64,000 nucleotides of DNA. Origin: Methylovorus menthalis (lineage in GTDB: Bacteria > Pseudomonadota > Gammaproteobacteria > Burkholderiales > Methylophilaceae). The notes beneath the pieces are model-generated. The model searched no databases, had not been told where the DNA came from, and saw nothing but the letters and a program-made list of their open reading frames with translations. Below, one piece after another: positions 1-9,093 of the stretch. Made by a program: the position numbers and the translations under genes. Numbering within the stretch: position 1 is the stretch's first letter; each line of letters opens with the position of its first letter. Location of the stretch: contig NZ_JAJAQH010000003.1 in assembly GCF_020523625.1 (NCBI RefSeq), positions 283,281 to 347,280 on the forward strand. Direction: 5' to 3'.

Positions 1-289
1 CGGTCTGCGCTGCATATTGAAGCTGCAGCCTGTCATTGATCAGGCGCTCCAGGATCTGTTTTTCCAGGACATTGCGTGGGGGTAACTGGTTGCCTTGCTT
101 TTCCAGTTGCGCGCTGACGATTTCAATGCGGTCGTTTAATTCTTTCTCGGTGACGACGCCTTGGTCGACGACGGCCACGATACGGTCAATCTTATTGACA
201 GAGCCTTCCTGTGCGGCGCTAGCCACATGCGGTAGCAGGGCGCCAGCCCACAGGAACAAGCCTGCCATCAGGCAGTTTTTAATGGTCAT
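1..289 (-). CDS. surA: Periplasmic chaperone SurA, N-terminal part (cut by window edge)
   Basis: The visible 96 residues begin at an ATG one base past the lptD stop codon and run off the left edge. Residues 1-26 form a signal peptide ending ...HVASA. The next stretch (KIDRIVAVVDQGVVTEKEL, then ERLINDRL) is the typical start of the SurA N-terminal chaperone domain. SurA is a periplasmic chaperone and peptidyl-prolyl isomerase that escorts outer-membrane beta-barrels, LptD among them, to the BAM complex. The tight lptD-surA coupling is usual in proteobacteria. The parvulin domains are not in view, so only the family can be stated. Confidence 0.93.
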   Translation of the reverse strand, partial: MTIKNCLMAGLFLWAGALLPHVASAAQEGSVNKIDRIVAVVDQGVVTEKELNDRIEIVSAQLEKQGNQLPPRNVLEKQILERLINDRLQLQYAAQT

Positions 290-290
290 A

Positions 291-2753
291 TTACTCATAG
301 GAGGATGGTTGTTGCTGAACGGTATCGGGTAGCAAGCCAGTGCTGGTGTAGCCTGGAATGCCCCGGTTTAACAGAGTTAAAGGATTGGAACCGATGGAGG
401 CGAGGCCGCCCAGTTCCAGTTGGATAAAAAATGCATAGTTGGCACTAGCAGTCGCGGTGGATACGCGTTGCAGTACAGTACGTGCCTGCCAGCAGCCCGC
501 GTTGTATTCAATTCCCGCCAGGCCTTCAATCGGACGGGTTTCACGCAGGGAGTAGTTCCAGCGTCCCAGGCCATACCAGCCATTGCCCAGGGGCCATTGG
601 CTGGAAAGGTTGATCTGCTCCAGACGATCTTCGGTATAACGGTAGCCGATATTCAGTACCTTGCCGGGCTCGGGGTTGTAGCGTGCGCCGATGTTGGCCT
701 TGGTGGTGCGGCTGCGATCCGTGTTGAACTGCCACGCTGTATCCAGGCTCCACTTGTTGAGCAGTTTGGCGGTGAGTGCAGTCACGATATCCGAGGAATC
801 ACCCGTACGAAGGTTGGCTCCAGGGACGCCGACCTTCTGGTCCGCAAAGTAAAAGCGCTGACCAATTGTCGCGGCCAGACGTTGTTCACCCGTGCGGCTG
901 TCGATCATGCGGGAGGTAACCGCCAGGGTAATCTGGTTGGCATTGTTGATACGGTCATTGCCGTTGAACTGGTTTTCCAGGAACAGGGTGCTCATGCTCA
1001 AGTCCGATTCCGAGCTATCAAACACTGGCAGCATCGACTGGTCGCGATAAGGAATGTAGACATAGTAAAGGCGCGGCTCCAATGTCTGTGTGTACATGTT
1101 TTTTACTACCCGTACCTGGCGATCATAAAACAGGCCGCTATCCAAACTGACAATGGGAAGTGACCGGTTCGTGGATTCATAATTGCCGCTGACCGACCCC
1201 AGGGTATATTCGGTGTTCTGCAGTCCATAGCTGGTGTAATGTAGGCCGATCTTGGGCGTGATATAGCCATACGGCCTGGCCATCGGCAGGCTGACCGAAG
1301 GGTAGGCGGTAAAGCGATTGCCGGTGACCGAGGTTGTCAGCACTTGGCCGCTAGCCGTGGTCGAGGTCAATGGGCTGCTGGGATTGCGGTCGAAACTGAC
1401 CCATTGCGTATAAAGATTGGTGTTGAACGCGCCCACATCCTTGTTGCCGGTCAATGTCAGCTGGGGCAGGCGCTCATAAGGATAGGAAATGCCGTCAAGA
1501 GTCTGATATTTTTGCACCAGACCATTGAAGTTCCATGTGTCGTCCGAGTAATTCAAATATGCCTGTTGTGGCAGGTTCACCCGGCTGGTCACCGTAATGC
1601 GGGTAGACAGTTCAGAGAAGTATTTGTCATCCGACACTTTCTCGAACTGGTAACCCGTCGACCAACCATTGGGCAATATCTGGTCATGCTTGAAGCGCAT
1701 GTAGTAACGCGTATCGCCCGTGCTGGAGTCGCTAGGCAGATACTCCACATTATCGATACCGGAATACGTTTCACCCAGATAGCGGAATTCTCCCTGGTAC
1801 TGCATGCCGCGCGTACCCAGATAGCGGGTGGCGACGGTGGCGTCCATATTGGGGGCAATATTCCAGTAAAACGGCGTCAGCAACTCGAAACCACTACGCG
1901 ATGTGGTGCCGAAGGTCGGCGACAATAAACCGGTTTTGCGCTGGTTCAGGAAAGAGAAGCTGATCCATGGTGTATAGAGAATCGGCGTATTCATAAACTC
2001 CACGCGTGCATTTCGGGCCGTGGCCGTCTTGGTGTAGTCATCGAGCTCAAGATCACTTGCCTTGATATACCAGTCATCGCGGCCCACTTCGCATGTGGTG
2101 TAACGTGCGCTCTTCAGGCGTTTTTTATCCTGACCTTCAAAGAAAATGGCGGAAGCATCCCCGCGTGATGCACCTATCTTTTTTTGAAAGCCTGGGGAGT
2201 TGCTGGATCTGTCATCCAGATTCTGCGAGCTGATCTGTGAAGTGCCGGCGGATGCCCCTCCAGCATAGTTAGTGTCAGCAATGACCTCATTAGGGTCGGC
2301 GAAGGTTTTGGTCGTGCCCAGGCTGCCTGCGCCAGCCAGCGGTATGCCGCTGAATTGGTTATTTAGCTTGAATGACGCATCGCGCATCTCACCGATATTT
2401 TCATGCAGTTGCATGCGCAGTTCCGGGCCAGTGACGACACCGCCGCCCGACTCGATCCGTGCATTGCCCAAGACATGCAATGCTTCATTTTGCTCATCGT
2501 AGTCAATCACATCACCATAGACATCCTGACTTTGCTGATGCAGCGAGGCATTGCCGGTGGCTTTCATTTTGCGGCCCAGATTCATCTGCAGCTTGTCGCC
2601 TTCAATCACCACTTCGCCTGGCTGGCTGGTGACGCCCACGGTTTGCAACGGAGCGCTGCCCATTTGCTCGAGTTCGGATGGCTCTGCGGCTTGGACTGAA
2701 CTGTAGTTGAGGCAAATGAGGGCTACGGCAAATGGTAGTCGGCGGATTTTCAC
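291..2753 (-). CDS. lptD: LPS-assembly outer-membrane protein LptD
   Basis: LptD is the outer-membrane beta-barrel that, with LptE, places lipopolysaccharide in the outer leaflet. An OstA/LptA-like domain (about residues 50-170 of the mature protein) is followed by the LptD barrel domain up to the C-terminus, with the conserved stretch [21 protein letters not shown] in between. I chose a GTG start at 2753 (820 aa) because [21 protein letters not shown] after it makes a clean signal peptide and a possible minus-strand -10 (TATAAC, 2791-2796) lies just upstream. Longer forms starting at 2813 or 2897 stay open but put an unlikely tail before the signal peptide. It is followed after one base by surA and is divergent from amgK. 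Confidence 0.93.
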   Translation of the reverse strand: MKIRRLPFAVALICLNYSSVQAAEPSELEQMGSAPLQTVGVTSQPGEVVIEGDKLQMNLGRKMKATGNASLHQQSQDVYGDVIDYDEQNEALHVLGNARIESGGGVVTGPELRMQLHENIGEMRDASFKLNNQFSGIPLAGAGSLGTTKTFADPNEVIADTNYAGGASAGTSQISSQNLDDRSSNSPGFQKKIGASRGDASAIFFEGQDKKRLKSARYTTCEVGRDDWYIKASDLELDDYTKTATARNARVEFMNTPILYTPWISFSFLNQRKTGLLSPTFGTTSRSGFELLTPFYWNIAPNMDATVATRYLGTRGMQYQGEFRYLGETYSGIDNVEYLPSDSSTGDTRYYMRFKHDQILPNGWSTGYQFEKVSDDKYFSELSTRITVTSRVNLPQQAYLNYSDDTWNFNGLVQKYQTLDGISYPYERLPQLTLTGNKDVGAFNTNLYTQWVSFDRNPSSPLTSTTASGQVLTTSVTGNRFTAYPSVSLPMARPYGYITPKIGLHYTSYGLQNTEYTLGSVSGNYESTNRSLPIVSLDSGLFYDRQVRVVKNMYTQTLEPRLYYVYIPYRDQSMLPVFDSSESDLSMSTLFLENQFNGNDRINNANQITLAVTSRMIDSRTGEQRLAATIGQRFYFADQKVGVPGANLRTGDSSDIVTALTAKLLNKWSLDTAWQFNTDRSRTTKANIGARYNPEPGKVLNIGYRYTEDRLEQINLSSQWPLGNGWYGLGRWNYSLRETRPIEGLAGIEYNAGCWQARTVLQRVSTATASANYAFFIQLELGGLASIGSNPLTLLNRGIPGYTSTGLLPDTVQQQPSSYE

Positions 2754-2927
2754 TGTGGTTGGGCTACGCAAAAAGTGTGGGTGGGACTTTGTTATAGGGT
2801 GATAAAATCGCATAAATTCAATTTTTAGGCAATGCATATCTTTGCCGCCGATAGCGTGAAAACCGCGTCGCGCAAGCATTCGCAGGCGTTGCCACAAGTG
2901 TTAATTTTGTCAGGAAATCTTTATCCC

Positions 2928-3917
2928 ATGCGATTGACTCAATTGCAGGCATGGCTGGACCAAGTCCTTGACCATGCCTCTTATCAGCTGACCACCGCTT
3001 CGGCGGATGCCAGTTTTCGGCGTTATTTTCGAGTGCATCTAACTGACCGTACCCTGATTGCGATGGATGCGCCCCCGCCCCAGGAGGATTGTCGACCATT
3101 CGTCCATGTTGCCAAGCTCTTGCTGGATGCCGGCCTGAATGTGCCGCAGGTGTTGGCGCAAGATCTGGAGCAGGGATTTTTGTTATTGAGTGATCTGGGC
3201 GACACCACCTACCTGCAAGTGCTCACGGCGGACAGCGCGGGTGCCCTCTATCGTGACGCCTGTCAGGCGCTGGTATCTTTGCAGCGCGTCAGTCGTCCCG
3301 GCGTTCTGCCTTCCTATGACGAAGCCTTGCTGCTGCGAGAGATGCAGCTGTTCCCGGATTGGTATGTCAAGCGCCACCTGAATATTGAGCTGGATGCAAA
3401 ACAGCAGGCAGTGCTCGAACGCACCTTTGCCGTCCTCACCCAAAATGCCTTGTCTCAGGGGCAAGTGTATGTGCATCGTGATTATCATGCCCGCAATCTG
3501 ATGCTATGCGAGCCTAACCCCGGCGTGCTGGATTTTCAGGATGCTGTGTATGGTCCGATCACCTATGATCTGGTTTCCCTGTTCAAGGATGCTTACATTG
3601 CCTGGGAAGAAGAGCAGGTGCTGGACTGGACCGTGCGTTACTGGCAATCGGCGCGCGATGCCGGTTTGCCAGTAACGCAGGATTTTTCCGAGTTTTATCG
3701 CGATTTTGAGTTCATGGGCGCGCAGCGTCATATCAAGGTTCTGGGGATTTTTGCCCGCCTGAATTACCGCGATGGCAAGGATGGCTATCTCAAGGATATG
3801 CCACTGGTGCTGGAGTATCTGCGCCGGGTCTGCGCCCGCTATACCGAGTTGCGTCCCATGTGGCGCTTGCTGGATCAATTGCATGATGTTGCGCCTCAGC
3901 AGGGTTTGACCTTTTGA
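2928..3917 (+). CDS. amgK: Anomeric MurNAc/GlcNAc kinase AmgK
   Basis: This is an aminoglycoside-phosphotransferase-fold sugar kinase of 329 aa. The kinase loop HRDYHARN (183-190) and the metal-binding LDFQD (201-205) are intact. In Pseudomonas, AmgK phosphorylates the anomeric hydroxyl of MurNAc during peptidoglycan recycling, and its gene lies next to murU and lptD exactly as here, which separates it from other APH-family kinases. The ATG at 2928 is preceded by AGGAAA and matches family length; an in-frame start at 2832 would add 32 unlikely residues. The stop overlaps the next ATG by one base (TGATG), so translation with murU is probably coupled. Confidence 0.88.
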   Translation: MRLTQLQAWLDQVLDHASYQLTTASADASFRRYFRVHLTDRTLIAMDAPPPQEDCRPFVHVAKLLLDAGLNVPQVLAQDLEQGFLLLSDLGDTTYLQVLTADSAGALYRDACQALVSLQRVSRPGVLPSYDEALLLREMQLFPDWYVKRHLNIELDAKQQAVLERTFAVLTQNALSQGQVYVHRDYHARNLMLCEPNPGVLDFQDAVYGPITYDLVSLFKDAYIAWEEEQVLDWTVRYWQSARDAGLPVTQDFSEFYRDFEFMGAQRHIKVLGIFARLNYRDGKDGYLKDMPLVLEYLRRVCARYTELRPMWRLLDQLHDVAPQQGLTF

Positions 3918-4603
3918 TGCGAGCCATGATCCTGGCGGCTGGGCGCGGCTCACGCATGCGCCCGCTCACTGACCATACGCCCAAGCCCTTATTGAAAGCG
4001 GGGGGCAAGCCGCTTATCGTGCATCACCTCGAGCATCTGGCTGCTGCTGGCTTTTCCGAGGTTGTCATTAACTATGCCTATCTCGGCATGCAAATTGAGC
4101 AGACGCTAGGGAACGGCAGCGCCTGGGGCCTGTCGATAGAATACTCCCGTGAAGCCGAGGCGCTTGAAACCGCAGGCGGTGTCGCAGCGGCGTTGCCTTT
4201 GCTGGGCGATGCGCCTTTTCTGGTGATCAGTGGCGATATTTATGTCGAAGCGGATTACCGGCAGTTGAGCGAGGGCGTGTTGGCAGAAAACGATGCTGCA
4301 TTGGCCTGCCTGTGGATGGTGGACAATCCATCCTGGCATGCTGCTGGAGATTTTGGCCTGGTCGATGGGTTTATTCAGCTGGAAGGTCATCCCAAGCTGA
4401 CCTATGCCAATATTGGTGTCTTCCTGCCCGCTTTTTTTGCCAGCGTCCCCGCCGGGGCAAGTATGCCAATGCTGCCGCTGTTCAAACAGGCGATTGCCAA
4501 GCGACAATTGGGCGGTCGGCATTTTTCGGGTGTTTGGGACAATATAGGCACTCCTGCCCAGCTGGCGCAGCTGGATGCCTATCTGAATGAGTCACATGCT
4601 TAA
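3917..4603 (+). CDS. murU: MurNAc-1-phosphate uridylyltransferase MurU
   Basis: This is a sugar-phosphate nucleotidyltransferase of 228 aa. The N-terminal signature LAAGRGSRMRPLT (6-18) followed by PKPLLKAGGKPLI is the NTP-binding loop and lysine motif of the family. MurU makes UDP-MurNAc from MurNAc-1-phosphate and UTP, so recycled sugar returns to peptidoglycan synthesis without going through MurA and MurB. The call over generic glucose-1-phosphate transferases rests on the translational overlap with amgK and the short single-domain length. It is followed after 9 bases by pepP. Confidence 0.85.
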   Translation: MRAMILAAGRGSRMRPLTDHTPKPLLKAGGKPLIVHHLEHLAAAGFSEVVINYAYLGMQIEQTLGNGSAWGLSIEYSREAEALETAGGVAAALPLLGDAPFLVISGDIYVEADYRQLSEGVLAENDAALACLWMVDNPSWHAAGDFGLVDGFIQLEGHPKLTYANIGVFLPAFFASVPAGASMPMLPLFKQAIAKRQLGGRHFSGVWDNIGTPAQLAQLDAYLNESHA

Positions 4604-4612
4604 GGTCATGCC

Positions 4613-5917
4613 ATGTTAGATATACCGCATTTGCAATCTCGACGTGCCGCCCTCGCCAGTCGCATGCAGCACGGCGTCGCCATCATTCCTACCGCGGCCG
4701 AGGCCTTGCGCAATCGGGATACCCATTATCCCTATCGCTATGACAGCTACTTTTACTACCTGACGGGCTTTACCGAGCCCGAAGCCGTGATCGTGGTGAT
4801 TGCCGGGGATACCCCAAAAAGCATCCTGTTCTGCCGCGACAAGGATATGGAGCGCGAGATATGGGATGGCTTTCGCCATGGCCCCGCCGGTGCGCTGGCC
4901 GAGTTCGGCGTGGACGAAGCCTATTCCATCAGCGAACTGGATAGCCGCATACCGGCCTTGCTAGCCAGCCAGTCAGAACTGTATTTCAGCCTGGGCGCCG
5001 ATGCGGCCTGGGATCAGCGTGTAACAGGGTGGATCAATCAATTGCGCAGTCAGGGCCGGGCTGGTGTCGCTGCGCCTGCCGCGCTACGCGATGTGAGAGT
5101 GTTGCTGGACGAGATGCGGCTTATCAAGTCGCCGCAGGAGATTGCCACCATGCGCCGCGCGGCCGTTATTTCGGCAGAAGCGCATGCGCGTGCCATGCAG
5201 ATCACCAAGCCCGGCAAGCATGAATACGAAATTGAAGCCGAGTTACTGCATACCTTTTATCGCCATGGCAGCCAATATCCGGCGTATACCTCCATTGTGG
5301 CGGGCGGCGCGAATGCCTGCGTGCTGCATTACATCGCCAATAATGCGCCGCTCAACGATGGCGATCTGTTATTGATCGATGCGGGCTGCGAACTGGATGG
5401 TTATGCCTCCGACATTACGCGGACTTTTCCGGTCAATGGCCGTTTCAGTGGGGCGCAGAAGGATGTTTACGAGCTGGTGCTGGCGGCGCAATACGCCGCC
5501 ATTGCCCAGGTCAACCCGCAATCACATTGGAACGCGCCGCATGAGGCGGCGCTCAAGGTGCTGGCACAAGGCTTTATTGATCTTGGGCTATGCCGGGGGA
5601 CGGTGGATGCGGTGCTGGAGTCGGGCGATTACCGCCAGTTTTACATGCATCGCACTGGTCACTGGCTGGGTCTGGATGTGCATGATGCCGGTGAATACAA
5701 GCTGGACGGCGAATGGCGCACATTGCAGCCCGGCATGGTGCTGACGGTGGAGCCGGGCTGCTACATCCGTCCAGCCGAGGGGGTGCCGGAAGCCTTCTGG
5801 AATATTGGCATCCGCATTGAAGATGACGCGCTGGTGACCGCCGAGGGATGCGACATCCTTACCGAAGCAGCACCCAAGACAGTCGCCGCCATTGAAGATC
5901 TGATGAGGGCAGCATGA
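4613..5917 (+). CDS. pepP: Xaa-Pro aminopeptidase (aminopeptidase P)
   Basis: A pita-bread-fold metallopeptidase of 434 aa that removes N-terminal residues preceding proline, probably in the cytoplasm. The N-terminal creatinase-like domain (about 1-170) carries the YRYDSYFYYLTGF block. The catalytic domain shows the five metal ligands Asp256 (LIDAG), Asp267 (SDITR), His350 (RTGHWLG), Glu380 (VEPG) and Glu403 (IRIEDD). The gene order pepP-ubiH-ubiI-type is the same as in Escherichia coli. The TGA overlaps the ATG of ubiH (ATGA), indicating coupled translation. Confidence 0.96.
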   Translation: MLDIPHLQSRRAALASRMQHGVAIIPTAAEALRNRDTHYPYRYDSYFYYLTGFTEPEAVIVVIAGDTPKSILFCRDKDMEREIWDGFRHGPAGALAEFGVDEAYSISELDSRIPALLASQSELYFSLGADAAWDQRVTGWINQLRSQGRAGVAAPAALRDVRVLLDEMRLIKSPQEIATMRRAAVISAEAHARAMQITKPGKHEYEIEAELLHTFYRHGSQYPAYTSIVAGGANACVLHYIANNAPLNDGDLLLIDAGCELDGYASDITRTFPVNGRFSGAQKDVYELVLAAQYAAIAQVNPQSHWNAPHEAALKVLAQGFIDLGLCRGTVDAVLESGDYRQFYMHRTGHWLGLDVHDAGEYKLDGEWRTLQPGMVLTVEPGCYIRPAEGVPEAFWNIGIRIEDDALVTAEGCDILTEAAPKTVAAIEDLMRAA

Positions 5918-7086
5918 TTAATCAGGCCGATATCATTATCGTAGGTGGCGGTCCGGTCGGCGCTACTCTGGCACTCACGCTGCGGCAGCAGGGGCTGCGC
6001 GCTACGCTGCTGGAGGCCCGCGCGCCCGGTGCCGCACATGCGGATCAACGCGCGCTTGCCTTGTCTTATGGTACGCGGGTCATTCTGGAAAAACTTGGGC
6101 TGTGGGCTCAGCTGGCGGATCAGGCGACCGCCATCAACACAATTCATATTTCACAACGGGGCAGCTTGGGCCGCTCGCGCTTGCGGGCAGAAGAGCATGG
6201 ACAGTCCGCGCTGGGCTATGTGCTTTCCTATGGCAATCTGACCCGGGTGCTCGATCACGCCTTGCAGCAGGACAACGAGACCGATATCCGCCATGAAGCC
6301 GAAGTGCTGACGATTACGCCTTCAGCCGAGCATGGCGAAGTGAGCTACCGGCAGGATGGCATCACGCATACCTTGACCGGCAAGCTGGTGGTGCTGGCTG
6401 ATGGGGGGCGTAGTCTGGGCGATATACCTGGGCTGAAGCGCGAAACCAAGCACTATGGGCATGATGCGCTGGTTACTAAAGTGCGCGCCGAGCTGGCCCA
6501 TGACAATATTGCCTATGAGCGATTCACCCCGGATGGCCCGGTAGCGCTGCTGCCCAACGGGCCACGCGATTTTTCACTGGTTTGGACCGGGCAGGCGGCT
6601 GCCATCCACAGTTTGCTGGAGCTGCCGGATGATGTTTTCCTGCAACAGCTGCATCAGCATTTTGGTGATCGCGTCGGGCGCTTTTTGCAGGTAGAAAAGC
6701 GCATGAGCTTTCCGCTCAAACTATCCTATCTTGATCCGGTTACCGCACCACATCTGGTGGTGATCGGCAATGCCGCCCAGACCATGCATCCGGTGGCCGG
6801 GCAAGGTTTCAATGTGGGCCTGCGCGATGCCTGGGAGCTGGCCAGGAAAATTGCCGAAACTCCTGCCGCCGCATGGGGTAGCCCGGATATGTTCAAGGCT
6901 TATAGCGCCAGCCGCAAAACCGATACCAAGCGTGGTTTGCTGTTTACTGATTTTCTGGTCAACCTGTTTTCCAATGATATTGTCGGGCTCAATCGCATGC
7001 GCGGCATAGGCTTGGGCTTGCTGGATGTAATCCCTTTTGTAAAACACAGGCTGGTGCGCAAGATGAGTTTTGGGAGTCGTGGATGA
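5914..7086 (+). CDS. ubiH: Ubiquinone hydroxylase UbiH
   Basis: A FAD-dependent aromatic hydroxylase of the UbiH/UbiF/UbiI family, 390 aa. The dinucleotide-binding loop GGGPVG (11-16) and the second FAD motif GNAAQTMHPVAGQGFN (from about 285) are present. The GNAAQ...GFN form is that of UbiH rather than the GDAAH...GVN form of UbiF/UbiI, so hydroxylation of a demethylated ubiquinone precursor is the likely job. Regioselectivity differs among proteobacteria and cannot be fixed by sequence reading. It overlaps pepP before it and the second hydroxylase after it, each by 4 bases. Confidence 0.9.
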   Translation: MINQADIIIVGGGPVGATLALTLRQQGLRATLLEARAPGAAHADQRALALSYGTRVILEKLGLWAQLADQATAINTIHISQRGSLGRSRLRAEEHGQSALGYVLSYGNLTRVLDHALQQDNETDIRHEAEVLTITPSAEHGEVSYRQDGITHTLTGKLVVLADGGRSLGDIPGLKRETKHYGHDALVTKVRAELAHDNIAYERFTPDGPVALLPNGPRDFSLVWTGQAAAIHSLLELPDDVFLQQLHQHFGDRVGRFLQVEKRMSFPLKLSYLDPVTAPHLVVIGNAAQTMHPVAGQGFNVGLRDAWELARKIAETPAAAWGSPDMFKAYSASRKTDTKRGLLFTDFLVNLFSNDIVGLNRMRGIGLGLLDVIPFVKHRLVRKMSFGSRG

Positions 7087-8243
7087 ATAAACACGCTGAG
7101 TTGGTGGTGATTGGCGGGGGCCTGGTTGGTTTGGTAACGGCATTGGCTGCCACGTCCCAGGGCGTGCATGCCATTCTGCTTGATCGTGCTGCACGGCCGA
7201 AAGCAGGTCCGGCAGAGGGCTGGGATAGCCGTATTTATGCGATTACCCCGGGCAATGCTGAGTGGCTCGATAAACTCGGCGTGTGGTCGCGCATTCCCTC
7301 ATCCCGTATTTGCCCCATTGATCGCATGGCGGTCTGGGGCGATAGTGCTGAGGATCAGTTGCAATTCAATGCGGAAGACATCAGCGCCGCCCAGCTAGGC
7401 TTTATTGTTGAAAACGCTGCGTTGCAACAGGCGTTATTGGAAGCGCTGGACGATGCTGCCGTGGATATGCGTTTTGAGGCTACCTGTGCGAACGTCAGAT
7501 TGAGTGACGAAGCGGCTACGCTGACCTTGGAAAACGGTGAGAAAATCAATGCCGATTTGCTAGTGGCTGCAGATGGCGGTGCTTCGTGGGTGCGGCAACA
7601 GGCAGGCATCGGCAGCGAGAAATATGTATATGCCCAGCAAGGGCTGGTGGCGAATTTTGAGACGACGTTGCCGCATGGAAATATTGCGCGGCAATGGCTG
7701 AACAAGGATGGAATTCTGGCCTGGCTGCCTTTGCCAGGGAACCGCATTTCAATTGTCTGGTCCACGGAAGGGGCAAAGGAATTACTTGCCCTTGATGCGG
7801 CAGACCTTGCGGCTCGCGTGGCAGAAGCCGGCCAGCATGTGTTGGGGACGTTGCGGCTCATCACCCCTGCCGCTGTTTTCCCGCTGGTAAAACAGGCAGC
7901 GCATGCGCTGGTAGCGCCACATCTGGCCTTGGTGGGCGATGCTGCGCATCAGGTACATCCTCTGGCCGGGCAAGGCGTAAATCTAGGCTTTCGCGATGTG
8001 ATTTCGCTAATGCAGAGTCTGACCAGGAGGCATGCTTTGCAAGGTTGGGGTGATATTCACCTTTTGCGTCACTACGAGCGGTCTCGCAAGACGGATATGG
8101 TATCGTTGCAGGGATTGACGCATGGTTTGCAGCTGTTATTTGCCAGTGAACACCCCTTGCTAAAGCGCCTGCGCAACCAGGGTATGCGGCTGGTAGATAG
8201 TTCCACACTGAAAAAGCCGCTGATACAGCACGCTATTATTTAA
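7083..8243 (+). CDS. Second ubiquinone hydroxylase (UbiF/UbiI-type)
   Basis: This 386-aa paralogue of the preceding gene has GGGLVG at 11-16 and GDAAHQVHPLAGQGVNLGFRD from about 285, the UbiF/UbiI form of the FAD motif. It should carry out one of the other ring hydroxylations (C5 or C6) of ubiquinone synthesis at the inner membrane. Position after pepP-ubiH fits ubiI (visC) of E. coli, but betaproteobacteria reassign these steps among paralogues, so I give no symbol. It begins inside ubiH (ATGA overlap). Confidence 0.85.
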   Translation: MNKHAELVVIGGGLVGLVTALAATSQGVHAILLDRAARPKAGPAEGWDSRIYAITPGNAEWLDKLGVWSRIPSSRICPIDRMAVWGDSAEDQLQFNAEDISAAQLGFIVENAALQQALLEALDDAAVDMRFEATCANVRLSDEAATLTLENGEKINADLLVAADGGASWVRQQAGIGSEKYVYAQQGLVANFETTLPHGNIARQWLNKDGILAWLPLPGNRISIVWSTEGAKELLALDAADLAARVAEAGQHVLGTLRLITPAAVFPLVKQAAHALVAPHLALVGDAAHQVHPLAGQGVNLGFRDVISLMQSLTRRHALQGWGDIHLLRHYERSRKTDMVSLQGLTHGLQLLFASEHPLLKRLRNQGMRLVDSSTLKKPLIQHAII

Positions 8244-8265
8244 GCAGTTTGATTAAGGATATTTC

Positions 8266-8988
8266 ATGATTAAGAAGTTGATGGGAATGATGCTGGTCGC
8301 GGCGTTCAGTCTTAATGTCCACGCCGATGAAGCCAGTCTCCGCAAGGCGATTGAGGCGACGTATCCCAAAGTGCGGGTTGAAAGCATCACCAAAACCACC
8401 TATGCCGGACTGTATGAAGTGTTTCTGGATGGTCAGATTATTTACACCGACGATAAATTCAGCTTTCTGATTGCCGATGGCCGCCTTATTGAACCCAAAA
8501 CCAAGCGCGACGTGACCGGTGAACGTCTGGATGAGCTGACCAAGGTAGACTTCTCTTCATTGCCGCTGGATCAGGCGATCAAGGTGGTCAAGGGTAATGG
8601 CAGCCGCAAACTGGTCGTGTTTTCTGATCCTGACTGCCCTTATTGCAAGCGTCTTGAGCAGAAAGAGCTGGTAAATATCAACGACGTGACCATCTACACC
8701 TTCCTATATCCGCTGGAGCAATTACATCCGGATGCTGTGAACAAATCCAAGGCCATCTGGTGCGCGAGTGACCGTGCCAAGGCCTGGCAGGATTGGGTAC
8801 TGAATGGTCAATTGGCCAAGGCTGGTAATTGCGATACCACAGCAATTGATAAATCAGCCGAGCTTGGTCGCAAACTGGGTGTGGTGAGCACGCCAACCCT
8901 GATTTTTGCTGATGGCAAACGCATGCTGGGCGCCTACCCTGCCAAAGATATTGAAAAAGCCATGAGCAGCACGCCAGCTAAGAAATAA
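8266..8988 (+). CDS. dsbC: Thiol:disulfide isomerase DsbC
   Basis: A periplasmic protein-disulfide isomerase of 240 aa. Residues 1-20 (MIKKLMGMMLVAAFSLNVHA) are a signal peptide, residues 21-80 form the DsbC/G dimerisation domain, and the thioredoxin-like domain carries the active site CPYC (124-127) and the cis-proline loop VSTPTLIF. A good ribosome site (AAGGAT) precedes the ATG. It shuffles wrong disulfides, and LptD, which depends on disulfide rearrangement in E. coli, is encoded nearby. It is last in the plus-strand run and ends at a two-way terminator. Confidence 0.95.
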   Translation: MIKKLMGMMLVAAFSLNVHADEASLRKAIEATYPKVRVESITKTTYAGLYEVFLDGQIIYTDDKFSFLIADGRLIEPKTKRDVTGERLDELTKVDFSSLPLDQAIKVVKGNGSRKLVVFSDPDCPYCKRLEQKELVNINDVTIYTFLYPLEQLHPDAVNKSKAIWCASDRAKAWQDWVLNGQLAKAGNCDTTAIDKSAELGRKLGVVSTPTLIFADGKRMLGAYPAKDIEKAMSSTPAKK

Positions 8989-9008
8989 CAGTTCTCCTTA
9001 TTCGGGCT

Positions 9009-9047
9009 GCACAAAAAAGAGGCGCTAATCCGCCTCTTTTTTTGTGC
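9009..9047. terminator. Bidirectional terminator between dsbC and pilC
   Basis: A long inverted repeat: GCACAAAAAAGAGGCG and its near-perfect complement (one extra T) separated by about 6 bases. A-tract and T-tract flank the GC core on both strands, so it can stop dsbC from the left and pilC from the right. Confidence 0.85.
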
Positions 9048-9093
9048 GCGCGACTAGCTGAAAAGCCAGCGCCGGAATCTGAGCCAATGTGCC

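Noticed and set aside
1..289. Truncated surA as a broken gene
   Set aside because: The reading frame is open to the left edge; the loss is only due to the window limit.
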